The notes below the pieces were generated by a model. That model ran no database searches. It was given only the letters and a program-made list of their open reading frames with translations, and was not told the DNA's origin. A DNA stretch of 64,000 bases from Cyathus striatus (taxonomy: Eukaryota > Basidiomycota > Agaricomycetes > Agaricales > Nidulariaceae): contig JAOVFP010000006.1 of the NCBI GenBank assembly GCA_025738555.1, positions 5,146,001-5,210,000 on the forward strand, in the 5' to 3' direction. Positions 47,947 through 59,800 of this stretch are shown piece after piece; position 1 is the stretch's first letter; each line of letters begins with the position of its first letter. Both the position numbers and the translations under genes were made by a program.

Positions 47947-49994
47947 AAGCACTTTATGGTCCTCCACATGTTTATGTGGATTCCATGCGGACTCCTTGTA
48001 AATTTTCAGGAGCCTATGTGGACTCAACATGGAGGTTATGTGGACACCAGTGGCTGTCTTTGCGATTGATTGCTGTCAGTAAGCAGCAGGGGTGTGCAAT
48101 GTTTCACCTCTGGAAGCTTGATTGATTGCAATTTGAGTTGGTGCAATCAATGTATTCCTCTAAAATCAATTATAAGTATGTAGTTAGAAATCATTGAATA
48201 TATAATTGGGATCTATCATGTGAAGTACAAAATCATTGAATATATAGTTGGGATCTATTATCCAAAGTGCGAAATAATTCAATAAACAGAATCAATACCA
48301 TAACTGAATCAATAAAAATCAAATCAATAGAAATTGTAATGCAATCCTTTCGAATAAATGGTCCTCAACGATGATACCCACATGTAAGTAGGGTTTTTAA
48401 CCATATGTACTTAACCAGTAGGCTATTTGGTCTTGTATAGGTTATGTGCTTCACTGTATTTAACCTCTATTTGACTACTATTACTATGGACTTTGTGAAA
48501 TGAAGCATGTTCCCTTATGTCTTCATGTACACATTGCCACAGTAGTTCAGTACATGATTAAGCTAAATACGAGTTCTAACATTATTTAGTGTTTAAATAC
48601 AATAATTTATAAATTATCTAGCAGGAAACATGTAGATGAAGGGGAGGGAACACAGAAGTCTTTATTTCACAAAGTCCATAGTAGTAGTAGTCAAATAGAG
48701 GTTAAATACAGTGAAGCATGTCACCTATACAAGACTGAATAGCCTACCGGTTAAGTACATATGGTTAAAAACCTTGCTTACATGTGGGTATCATCATTGG
48801 GGACCATTTATTTGGAAGGATTGCATTACAATTTCTATTGATTTGATTTTTATTGATTCAGTTACAGTATTGATTTCAATTTGGACACAGTATTGATTCC
48901 GTTTATTGAATGATTTCACACTTTGGATAATAGATCCCAACTATATATTCAATGATTTTGTACTTCACATGATAGATCCCAATTATATATTCAATGATTT
49001 CTAACTACATACTTATAATTGATTTTAGAGGAATACATTGATTGCGCCAACTCAAATTGCAATCAATCAAGCTCCCAGTGGTGAAACATTGTGCACCCCC
49101 GCTGCTTACTGACAGCGATCAATCACAATGATAGCCACAACTCATGTGGAGTGATATGTTATTGACATTGAAAGGTAGACAGATTTTACATGGACTCCAT
49201 GTGGACTCCACATGAAATCACTAAATTCCACATGGAGTCCACAGAGTTTAGGAGGACTCCACATGAATTTTCCACATTACATCCTGGTACACTCCACATA
49301 GACTCCATGTGTAGTGACTGTGACAACTGTAACACTATGTAACTCATAGTATCACAATGTCATATTTGTCACACCTGTCACATATTATCATGGTGTCACA
49401 GTCACTACAGTTGCCACAGTGTAACAATTGTTGCACTTGTCACAGTGTCTCCAACCTTGACAAGTGTGACACTGTGGTAACTGTGACAATGTGAATGTGA
49501 TTTGCATTATCATAACCATGTGTGATTGCTGCAACAACTGCAGTACTGTGACACTGCAAAAAGTGTGACAAGTGTGATACTATGTGAAAAGTAACTGTGA
49601 TGACTTTAAATGTGCTAAGATAACTGACAACCATGACACTATGTGACAAATGAGATAATTTATGTAATATATATGACATATTATATTACATCTGTAATCA
49701 ACAATGACAACTGTTACATAAATGTAAACATGACAAAACAAAGCAATGTAACAGCTAATATCAATTTATACATGTAGTGTTATGTGAAATCTATGTAATG
49801 TCTACATAGACTCCACATAGATTTTATATAGAGAGTAATGTGGACTACATGTGGAGTTTACATGAAAATAACAGACTCCACATAGAGTATATATGGAAAT
49901 TATGGACTCAATATGGAGTTTATGTGGACTCTACCTGAAAAAAGAGGAGGTTATGTGGAGTCCACATAAACTGGTGGGGGAGCATAAATTACTG
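47947..49994. mobile_element. hAT-like element, 2048 bp, 8-bp duplication CATTTCAC
   Basis: Flanked by CATTTCAC at 47939-47946 and 49995-50002. The left end contains TTTATGGTCCTCCACATG, the right end (inward) CAGTAATTTATGCTCCCCC, so the ends are related to those of the 23973/30181/32667 family (CAGTAATTTACACTCCCCC). Its subterminal palindromes use another word, TGTGGACTCCACATGGAG, and its interior (49310-49680) has TGTGACA-type repeats. A foldback repeat is nested inside. No transposase. Confidence 0.9.
48050..49137. repeat. Foldback repeat, two arms of about 460 bp
   Basis: The arm 48050-48505 is repeated in reverse complement at 48658-49137 with few differences, around a spacer of about 150 bp. 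Landmarks: GATTGCTGTCAGTAAGCAGC at the outer end and CATAGTAGTAGTAGTCAAAT near the inner end. Transcribed, it would form a long hairpin. The arms' outer limits fade at GTGGCT, so the target duplication is not resolved. The 61-residue frame inside is not a gene. Confidence 0.85.
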
Positions 49995-50211
49995 CATTTC
50001 ACTGGAGTTCATACTGAACATACTATAGCTCTAAATTGCATTGTGGCTATTATGATTAAATTTTCTGAGATGTAAGTATTTTTGGTTGAAATTTAAAAAA
50101 TTCAGTCTATAGAATTACATAAATAACAGGGAAAATGGGTAAGTAAAATTTAAAGATAAATCTGGGTGACACTAAAGTGCAGTAAGGAAATCCTAAAAAT
50201 GTATGCAAAAT

Positions 50212-53200
50212 TTAATTATCTAATGAAGCAGCTGAGTCCTCAGATAACTCTTCAAAATCATCCATACCCAGGCCATCACAATCTATTTCTACATGTGTAA
50301 TATTCTCCCAATCATCCTCATAATACCTGTAACGCAATTTTGCCTGATGAATTTTTAAGCACTTTCTTTGTTCTTTTGTCTCGTAAATTGTTCCTAGCAC
50401 TGCAAAACCATCTTCCAGGGTTGTAATTCCAATCCAAGATAGACATGAAATGTTTGGTGATATCACTTCAGGACTATATCTTTCCACTCCGAATAAATAT
50501 GCTAATGCTGTATAAGAGTTTATATCAGAACTAGTTCGCTTTACCAACATATTGTGTGGTGGTCCTCTTTCTTTTTCTAGCTCATTCTGTGTTTTCAAGC
50601 AGTTCATGTAAACATGATCTTCCATTGTATATGAAGATAATTTTTTTACTTCTTCTACATTTTATGTGAAGATGTCAATTTAAGCATGGAGAATTATTTG
50701 ATTTGAATACCTTGTTTATTGAGTTGAAGTTTAGAAGTTCTAGTATATCTTGAGACATTGGATGTCACTAGCCCACACATTTTGTATAGATCACAAAGGG
50801 CTTCATAGTAAAACTTATCCCAGTAGCTTATTGTGGGCTCCATGGTTGCATTTGCACTAGTAGAGAGTCCTTTCAAAGTGGCAGAAAATTCTGAAAGTGG
50901 CTCAGCTCCTGACTTGTCCAAAGACCAATAGATATGTGGCTCTGAAGCCTTTCCATTCATGGGGTCAATCAGGTCAGAAATAAACAAATACACTTCTGCA
51001 ACTGTATTGCTTTGTGAATAGTAGGCAAGTGGAACCAAAAAAATATTAATATTGATGGTCACTGACACCTCTGAAACTGTAAAGCAATCACTTCAAGTTT
51101 CAGTGATTATTGCACATATATTTTTCAAAAATTCATTACCTATACCCAAGAGGTTAAAATCATCATCATTATGAATGATTCCACAGTTTTCAAGTATTTG
51201 TGGAACTTGATAAAGCCAATTATGATAGGTGTCAATGGAGATGCTGTAATATTTTGAAAATGATATATTCTGGTGATCTGCATTTCTGGAGATCGCTGCT
51301 GTTATAGTGTTGGTTTTTAACTTGAAACTAGCAAGATGTTATAATATTATTTGGTTAGATATATGTGAATGCCTAATAAGCCTTGTCCTTACCACGTAAA
51401 TTGATGTACATGTGATGGTTCCGGGTAAAATAAGTTGGAGAAGTCAAAGCGGCATATCCATGAGCTACTAGTGAAGTTCTGGAGAATAGTCCCAAATTGA
51501 CCAGATATGTCATGAATGCGATCAGAATTGGTTAGCATTGGACCAGGCCAAACTATAACAGGATGCCCAAGAAAGCACTTGAATTGCTGGCTGGTATTCA
51601 AAAGATGATGCTTCATCACAGAAAGAAATGTACGATGGCATGTCGATATCAGTTGTGCCATACCAACATGAAGTCTGGATATGAAACTATCATTGCTGAG
51701 AGCTGAGTAAATCAGTTCAATATCACTTTGAGGTAGATTTCCCGAAGGCGTCCAACTACTATTATAACTTATTCTTCGATAATAATTGTTGTCATCTTGT
51801 GGAAATCATGGATAATAGTATGGAATGAAATAAGGAAAACATACTGTGATAATCCACCCCTAAGCTGCCTACTGACAACACAGCATTAAGGTTACCATGT
51901 GAATTGACATAACAGTCTATAAACCCTGTACTGTCATAAAGTGGTGTGCAGTCTTCCAGTGACCCTGAATAAGAACCAGGCATATCGTTGTAGCCCCTGT
52001 CAATGAAGGTAGCTGGAAACGATATAAAGCACTGGCGAAAATATCGCAAAGTAATCTGAAGAAAACTGCTTGGTTCAAACTGAGTCTCTGAATAAACAAT
52101 GTAACTTACAATATAATCTAACATCTGAACATCACTGTCTTAGAGGTTGTTCAAGCTGAAATAAGTGCACTTACATATTTGATACTGAAGACAGCACGAT
52201 GGAAGGGTTGGAGAGATACAATATATTCCCCATATCTTCGATGTGTTCCTACATTATAGTTAGAAGTCAAGCTAGCATTTGAAGTTATGTGCTATAAGCT
52301 GGTACCGTCATCATGAAACACCAGACCAATGGTGTCATCACATTTAAATGTACCAAATACCTGCCTGATCCTGGGATGAGGGCTGGAAGCTATCTGTTAA
52401 CTAACAAGTTCCCACAACCAAGCCAACATTTACTTACTAGTACTTAGAAAGAAGTTCTAGTTCTATTTTCATTTTCTTCGGTGTTATTCAGTAAGCCCCA
52501 ATGTGAGTGAGATCATCAGGCACTTATTGACTCACAGCGTGTCCGCTTCGCCCTCGATAGATTCGCGCTGCTCTTTTCTTGGTTTCCCCTGGAAGTTCGA
52601 CCACGAAATCGCCATAGACTTCATCTTTATTTACATGCACATCGAGTACATGAATGTCCCCCATTCGAAATTGTCGATACTTTATTAGTGCATAAAAATG
52701 TCTGCAATCACTGGAGAATGGAATAAAACTTACGTTCGACAAAAGATGGGCATTACCAGGATCAAGTTTGTTTGTGCTACTTTCCAACTTATCTGTATAT
52801 CGGGGCCCATGTGAGGATTTTGTGAAAAACCTCTTTGCATCTAGATTAATTGTAGTGCACAGTGCCTATCAATAGTCGACGAAATATGCATGACGAATGT
52901 GGACTTACAGAGCTTCGCATTACCACCGACATCGATAAACACTCCATTCTGTATCACGAAGTTTCTAGCTGCGTCGAACATTTCCGCAAAGTTTATTCGG
53001 TAACGTGCGAGTATCTACGGTGAGGAGACAAGAGTAGGTAAAAACACAATAGCGAATTGAAGTGGAAAAGGTGAAAATGTGGAAGCAACTCGCAGGGCTC
53101 CCAGGGCTATGAGCTGTGACTCATGTCGTCGAATATAGCTACTCTGATGGATCTTTATCATCTTGACACTCATGCGCATAGCCCCAGTTTCATAGCAATC

Positions 53201-53224
53201 TCGTACAAAAGAGTAGATGCCCAT
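50212..53224 (-). CDS. Many-exon unknown gene
   Basis: Starts at the ATG at 53224 (MGIYSFVRDCYETGAMRM). Exons read so far: 53224-53090, 53014-52909, 52840 to 52536, 52360-52306, 52248-52175, 52087-51845, a long exon from about 51780 to 51389, then 51068-50694 and 50625-50212. Splice sites are GT-AG and phases fit over the first exons. Recognisable blocks: VIQNGVFIDVGGNAKL, RRYGEYIVSLQPFHRAVFSI, HPVIVWPGPMLTNSDRI, and SLDKSGAEPLSEFSATLKGL with YYEALCDLYKMCG. No stop was seen in the exons. This matches my memory of uncharacterised agaricomycete proteins; no function is known to me. CpG is kept in the 5' third and lost in the 3' part. Some internal exon borders are approximate. Confidence 0.6.
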
Positions 53225-53659
53225 ACCATATCGTCAAAATGGGGCAGTCTAGCTGATATTAATTAGCTGGCACGGAGGCTCGGACGAACACACAGGCCCA
53301 CAAGGCCTTCAACGGGTTGCCAGAGTGACGGTGAAAATTATATCCGAACTGGTAGTGTTAAGGTCCCTAGCAATAAGAATAATAAAGAGCATTTATTTTG
53401 TCATTTTGAAACAAGGATGATAAAGAACTCTCCATAGCCCGGAAACCAAAGCGAACACCTGATATGGCACATCTGATCTATCAAAGGACCCCGGTTTATC
53501 CTAAGAGAACTTAGATGCAAATACGGACAAAAATCGGGGCCGTAGGCCCCGAACTTAGAACGCATTCCGGACAATTTTTGCCTCTGAGACCATCGAACTT
53601 AAATACTATTCCCGGACAAAAATGATCTACCCTGTGTAACTTAGATTTTTATCCGGACA

Positions 53660-53736
53660 TATATCTCAGCGGTTGAAGTGTAAGTTATTGAAAATCAGCG
53701 ATGTCGGTGAGGTTCCGTGTTCGAATTTCGACGTTG
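53660..53736 (+). repeat. tRNA-Ser-like segment within the 53484 element
   Basis: Reads ATATCTCAGCGGTTGAAGTG, then an anticodon-loop-like TTGAAAA (TGA), an extra-arm-like TGTCGGTGAGGTTC, then a B-box GTGTTCGAATTTC. Order and spacing fit a tRNA with a long variable arm. Stems are imperfect and no intact acceptor is seen, so it is tRNA-derived at best. Confidence 0.5.
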
Positions 53737-54194
53737 TAGTTTTGTTTGGGATTTTCATTGCACGCAGTGAGTTGGCTACGTTGTTTACATCTATTCAATG
53801 CTATACTTATCATATATATCATTTAGTCGTCACCATGTATTCAAAATCCGCTGGAAAGCATGGGAGACATGCTTCTATAACCGACTCTTCATCCATATCT
53901 GCTGTTACAACAATTGGTGTGCAGATTTTCGCGAATCAGACAGCTAACTATTTTACTGCTACCCCCAAGGCCATGCTCAGTAATTATTACTTTCAGCTGA
54001 TACCATCTATCCGGTTCATGATGGTTATTCCCTTCTCTGTCGTCACCATTCAATCAACCATCGGTCTGGTTATCAACAAGGTGTACATGGATATATTCCA
54101 TAATCTCAAATCTCAAACTACGTGTCTGACTGCGGCCATCAGGGTTTTCAATGTAAGGAGAGGAAATAGTAATGATTTTGAAGATAACATTTAG
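53673..54194 (+). CDS. Unknown ORF inside the 53484 element
   Basis: A 173-codon frame starting in the tRNA-like segment (MKCKLLKISDVGEV) and ending EDNI. It has hydrophobic stretches (LLFGIF-like, and PSIRFMMVIPFSVVTI) but no known domain and no transposase motif. The overlap with a tRNA-derived region makes the start doubtful; a later Met (MYSKSAGKHGRH, at about 53835) may be better. It may be chance. Confidence 0.3.
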   Translation: MKCKLLKISDVGEVPCSNFDVVVLFGIFIARSELATLFTSIQCYTYHIYHLVVTMYSKSAGKHGRHASITDSSSISAVTTIGVQIFANQTANYFTATPKAMLSNYYFQLIPSIRFMMVIPFSVVTIQSTIGLVINKVYMDIFHNLKSQTTCLTAAIRVFNVRRGNSNDFEDNI

Positions 54195-54470
54195 ATCTAT
54201 AGAGTTGAAACTAAAGATATATATACTTCGTTCGCGCAGTGAACCATATTATGAGCATTAAAAGACCATTTCCGCGAGATTTAGAAGGGAAAAAACGCAA
54301 AAAAAGCAATTTTTGAACTTAGAACGCTAAATCCGGACAAAATTTGGCATTTGAGACGAACTTCCATCCAAACCGGACATTTTTTCGATAGTAGGCCAAA
54401 AATCTGTCCGGACAAACATCCACTCTTCAGGATCTAAGTTCCGTTAGGATAAACCGGGGTCCTTCTATCA

Positions 54471-54848
54471 ACTCCTGTAGTTACAGACAGTGCCTAATTT
54501 ATGGATCGTTGCAAATAACCGTAGGTACCATGTATCAAAACCTATAACTACAGTGCGTACATGTATATATGGGAGCCGTGCTTGCCATGCGTGCATAGCT
54601 TGCAGAGCAAAGGATCTGGAAACAGATCTTAGTACCGTGTCATCATTTCGGTGCACAGCCTCTCATCCTGATCATCAGGATGGGAAGCTAGTGTTGCCGC
54701 CGCTCGGCTCAGGGTAGTTTTTCTCAATATCAGCTCAGCTCAGTGAGCTGAGTCAATCCAGGGGTGTACGGTGTTCCAGAACCGCATGCTTTTTGGTTTT
54801 TTTACTTTCATCAAACCCTGATCAAATCTGTAAGCGAAGAGTTATTGA
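54471..54848. other. CpG-retaining intergenic stretch
   Basis: Open frames on both strands are short and lack recognisable content. A GCTCAGCTCAGTGAGCTGAG palindromic patch lies at about 54730-54755. Confidence 0.4.
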
Positions 54849-55382
54849 TACTGTACCATTTCGACCAAGTGTTCGGACTTGTTGGAGCGTGACGGTCCGA
54901 ACCTTTGTTCGATGGTTACTGAAACGTGTGACCAGTAAGGTGTTCTGTTCGCAGTCAATTTTGTTGATTGAATATACCTAATGTGAGATGCTGCATCGGT
55001 AGTTAGGCAACCGACAACCGGTATAATTGGTAATAATCTGGGTGGTCTCCAGCTTGTAGCAGATGCAGAGAGCACACAAATTGAGGTGGTTAACGATGTT
55101 ATGGTTGATGCAACACCTGATTTGGGACGTGGGCAGAGGAAAAAAAAGAAAAACATATTATATTCAACAAATATCTTGGAAGAACATTAGAAATAGTAGT
55201 TGTATATACCTACATGCATTAATTTTGTAATTTCGACTACAATTTCGTCGATTTCAAGCCCTATATTAGTTTCTCTGTACCTGTGTTCGCGACCCCCTGT
55301 GACGCGTGACCAAGCTGCTCAACTGTTCTGTTCATGGCCTGGTGTGACGCATGACCAAACAGTTGGTCGAAATGGTACAGTA
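54849..55382. mobile_element. Tc1/mariner-type MITE, 534 bp
   Basis: Terminal repeats TACTGTACCATTTCGACCAA (left) and the identical 20 bases read inward from the right end, with TA borders. Subterminal GTTCGGAC and GTGACGCATGACC words tie it to the 4513, 20366 and 56328 elements. CpGs are still present, so it is younger than the 4513 copy. Confidence 0.9.
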
Positions 55383-56237
55383 GATTACCTAATGCCTCAT
55401 CGTGTTAGTCACTTTACCGTCATTGAACATTGAACATTGAACCTCAATGCATTAGCATCTTCAAGTCTTCCTAGTCAAATTCACGAGCCGCAGTGTATGA
55501 TGTATATGCGGAATCTGAAAGAAACCTGGAAGTTGGGAGTCTAGGACAGGTTGAATATTCGAAGTACATACAGATAAGTTCATTTCAATGTGTATCGTTC
55601 ATATTCCACACTTTTAACAGCTTTTTACCTCCTTTATACTCTCCATGCTTCAAATATCTTTCGTAAAGAAATATAAGATGTTATCGCACCTCTCTAGACA
55701 AATAGAGACTGTTGGACGGCTCAATAGCAAAGGTTTAGCGAAGTACGCTCGCCGTTAAGATACATTTTCTTCAAGGCTCTCTTCCTTCAAGTCTCAAGGC
55801 CGGTGTTTCGATAACCGTAGGGTAGTTATCAGACCGAAACCTATTCTCCCATTTCCTTCTTGGTACTATGGCACTAAGGCTTCTGTGTGATGCAACCATC
55901 TACCTTCGCAGTGTCGAGTTCAGTTTGGCGGCATTGGCATTGTCGGAAAGGTCTTGACATGTTAAAAATTCCTTTGAAATAGGTACAATTTCGAGACGGT
56001 TATCGGTGTAGTACATTTTGAGAAGGGGTAATTAAAGCGGGGGGCTGAGGAGTGAAGTTCAAGTTGAGACACAAGCAGGCATGACGCATATGGACACGTC
56101 ATGTCAACCTGATCTTAAATATTACGTAATCTCATATTGCGTCTCGATATGTACGCCGAATAAGTATGCAGGAATTTTCAGTAGAGGCATTGCCTTCCCT
56201 ACATACGAAATGCCATTAGGCATTTATACCATGTACA
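55383..56237. other. CpG-retaining stretch, no gene recognised
   Basis: Mixed sequence up to the broken end of gene D copy 2. No frame with recognisable content. Confidence 0.4.
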
Positions 56238-56832
56238 AAGTGCACCCGAGGTAGATTGGCCTAAGAATAATGAGGCGGTAGTTGACTTTATCTTTTCTAT
56301 TGCGGCTTCTTTGTCTGGAGACGAGGATACTGGATAATTTTGACCAACTGTTCGGTCACGTGTCACACAGGGCCATGAACAGAACAGATTTAGCTGTTGG
56401 TCATGCGTCACAAAGACTCATGAACACAGGTACAAGGAAAATAAAAAATTGTGAAAAATTGTTAAAAATAAAATAAAATAAGTAGTAATATTTAAAACAG
56501 TATTGACACCAATATATACCTCCTGAAGTGTGTAATGAGTATAATAATTACACTTGAAAGCCATTCAAATCTATTCCAGCTTAAATTTTGCTCACCTAAT
56601 GGCTTAAGCTGTGAACAGTTCACTTCAGGTGTCACACATTCTATAGGGCTGCGAACAGAGGTTTGGACCGTCACACCTGAAAGGGTCCGAACACTTGGTC
56701 GAAATTATCCAGTAATAGAGGTTTCTCGGAGGAGGCAACGTCAAGGAGAGAGTTGAGCTGTGAGCATATTTGGTACGACATCAAGCACTCAGCTTATTAC
56801 TTCAGGATTCAATGGAGGGGCATGGTTCGAGG
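56238..56832 (-). pseudogene. Gene D copy 2, 3' fragment
   Basis: 56238-56327 and 56715-56832 align with copy 1 at about 7185-7400 (for example TCGGAGGAGGCAACGTC in both). Leftward similarity ends near 56238, where the gene is truncated. It is cut by the MITE at 56328-56714 and by the element at 56833-60049. Confidence 0.75.
56328..56714. mobile_element. 387-bp MITE in gene D copy 2, empty site known
   Basis: Terminal repeats TACTGGATAATTTTGACCAA and, from the right, TACTGGATAATTTCGACCAA. Copy 1 of the gene reads GAGGATAATAGAGG at the corresponding place (about 7278-7291), so insertion duplicated a TA. Same subterminal words (GTTCGGTCACGTGTCACAC) as the 54849 and 20366 elements. Confidence 0.95.
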
Positions 56833-59800
56833 TAAGGTAGATGACGGATGGATCCAGCACGTTTATGTAAGCTGATTATATAAGCACCAAGAGGCGCAAA
56901 ATCTGCGGTTTGAAAAAATCCAAAAAATTGCAACCTCCAGGCAAGCTAGATAGATGCCACACCAGTACTGTAGATCATCTAAAGTAGTATTAATACTTAT
57001 TCTACCTAAATAGTAGCTATATACTTGAAATATGAAGCTTTTAGTTCTGTTGCCATAGAAGGAGGCAACACCCAGTGTCCATGATACATTTTGTTAGCCC
57101 AAGCAGCTTCAGGCCCTGTCAAACCCTGGTGGTATGAATCTATAAAGTGTGCAGATCTATTTGCATATCTAAATGTTAAATATGATCAATAAGAATCTAT
57201 TAAATAGTAGATTATTTACCTTAAAATTTGAATTTGAGGGACATCATCAAGACATGCAAGAACATTTCATTCCATTGCATTGATTTCAGATGTCCTAGGA
57301 GAGTTTTGGTATTGTAACCTTGCAGCTCCCCAGTATTGTTCAATGAAATTAAGTTCACAGTGGTATTTTGGGTAAAAATCACAAATGTGCCCATGTGATA
57401 TAATGTATTCTTCAAGCTGTGATTTCTGATTGATAAAATCAGGCTGGGAAAAAAGAAGTCATTGACAGCAACAATCAGTTCTGCCTTCCTAACACTTAAA
57501 CCCCTTGCACTCAGCTCATAATCCCCCCCTTTCTGGCCAGAGTCCTTTCTCCTTGATTATATTCTCCATTCCTTTGAACCATCCTGGCATGGATGGATGG
57601 CTCTGAGGAAAGTACAAGTCCTGGTGGGTATTATCTGGTCCAAATGTGGTGGAGCACATTTTTGGGCCATTTTTGTGATGACACCAAGTAGGATGTGGCT
57701 GCTTCACCATCTTACAAGCTGATAAAGCATCTGGAGCTCTCTTCTGATGACTAGGTGCACTGTCAAACATAAAAAGTGCTGTACCAATTCCATTTGTCTT
57801 CGCTTCGAAAATGTTAATGGCATTCTTTACTTGGTCTAGTAATTGCTCAGAAGCAAAGTATCCATCTCGGTTCTTTCCTGCCTTGAAAACAACACAAGCC
57901 TCTCTATGAAATATAAGTGATTTTATTTGATATTTATGATAAACAAGAACTTACTGATCTTTGAATGTAAGACAGCCCCACTCTGGTACGAGAAATTCAG
58001 ATATCATCAATGAGACACCATCTCCCTTTGGTTCAGCAACTGGCTTAACAGAGGGATGCATCCATACAACTTTTTTTCAGTCATTTGCATAAAAAGTTGA
58101 CTCGTCATGTGTTACAAGATACAACTGGTGCTGTGGGTCCTGAACTTGGGGTGGCATTGAGATGAGATTCCCATTGTTGTTGAATATGTAAAACCTCTTC
58201 TCATATTCTTTCCAGTGTTTACAGAATGCTTCTCGGTACTTGACAATATTCTCCCACTCATGTCTGTCAATGTACATCCCATTCTTTTTTTTCCCATACC
58301 GCCAGCTCATCCTCTTCAACCAGCACCATGCTGACTTCTCAGTGATTCCCCTTGCCTTCATACCCAGGCATTGCTGTACCTCTGGTGTGGCAACATATTC
58401 AACAATTGTGCAAGCACAAATGTATCCTTTCTTTGCAACTTCAAGAAGATACATTTGAAGGTCTTGTGCAAATTCTTCATCATCCAAGATGGATGTATTC
58501 TGTGGCCCATAGTGATGAAGAGGAAGCTTTCCACTATGAATATAATTTGTGATTCAGGTGCATAGGTTACAAGCATGGCAATGTCCATGTCCTGCTGCTT
58601 TTTCAGCAACTAATAATGGCTCTCCATGTATAGGTTAGATCTGAGTCAAGAAAAAGGTTTAATGTGCCTGCCATTGCTATGATTCTCTTTCAAAAGAAGA
58701 CATCAAGCTTTTTATCTTTACTTTTTGTGGTAAGCTTCAGTTTTGCATCTAAAAGTGTGGTGCAATTTTTGAGACTGAATGTTTGCAAAAATGTTTCATT
58801 TATGGTTACAGGGCTTGTATCCTGTGGCAGTTCTCAATGCTTTCACATGTCTTCAAGAAGTTGTGCAACATAAGTTTCAGCAGTAATATATTCAGCTGTT
58901 CTTTTCTCCATTGTATTAATGTTGCTTGCAGAAACCTAATGCCACTATTAGTGTTCAAAATTTTATCTTATTGTATGCACACTCACAAATTCAATCTCGC
59001 TATCAGTATCAACAGATAAGGCTCTTTGCACTCCTTCTTCAATCTCAGTCTCGAGTGCCTTGGTGTAGCGGTTCCCAACATTATCCTGTCCAGTTTTGTC
59101 ACAATCCTCCACTTCACTGCTATTATCCATCAAGTCATTTTCTTCAATACCAACAGTCTTTGTGAAAAATTGTGAGATAAATGACTGCTTTCCACTTTCA
59201 TTAATCTTGTGTCATTTAGCAGCCCAATGCTGCTTTGTTCTTACAGCATTTCCAGTATAATGCTTTTTCCTTTTCAACTTCAATTGTTCTGCTTCATGCT
59301 GTGCCCTTGTTGCCATGAGCTGTGCTTCTCGAAGAATAGCAAAGAAGTGATGAACATCTGCTTCCATGTTTGCAACTCAGCTTCTTCTTCCAAGTCTCAC
59401 TCACCATCGTTCTCATAATCAGAGAGTTCTGAATCAGAACATTCTGAACCTATAAATAGTTTGTGAGTGCATGAGTCTGTAGGTCTTCTGTATTTCTCAC
59501 CAGTATTGGACTCATAATCCTCATCTTCAGAATCAGACACATCTTCCACAGTTGCCTGGCACTGTCTGGGTGGGTTTTCAGTCTTTTCTTCTGGTTCTTT
59601 TTGTACAATACCTTTCTTAATATTGTTTAAATGGTTTTTCGTGCTTGTAGACCTTCTTCCCATGGTTTTTGTGCCAAAAATATGTCAATTTTCGATGCTT
59701 CTGGAATATTAGAATGAACAGAGCACCCACTTATACATTACATGATGTGCTTATGTAAGACACAAAACCTTGGAAGCCCAAAAATCCAAGTTGCATTCTA

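Larger units (their letters stand above)
53484..54464. mobile_element. 981-bp inverted-repeat element, 6-7-bp target duplication
   Basis: Terminal repeats of at least 22 bp: AAGGACCCCGGTTTATCCTA at 53484 and its complement ending at 54464, flanked by CTATCA at 53478-53483 and 54465-54470 (7 bp, TCTATCA, if the last T is shared). Seven CGGACA motifs lie subterminally, all on the + strand (about 53524, 53567, 53611, 53653; 54333, 54374, 54409). A 6-7-bp duplication is not typical of Tc1/mariner (2), hAT (8) or Harbinger (3); Dada elements have 6-7. The interior has a 173-codon frame and a tRNA-like stretch. Confidence 0.85.

Noticed and set aside
53660..53736. Functional tRNA-Ser gene
   Set aside because: Stems are imperfect and the acceptor arm is missing; it lies inside a transposable element.
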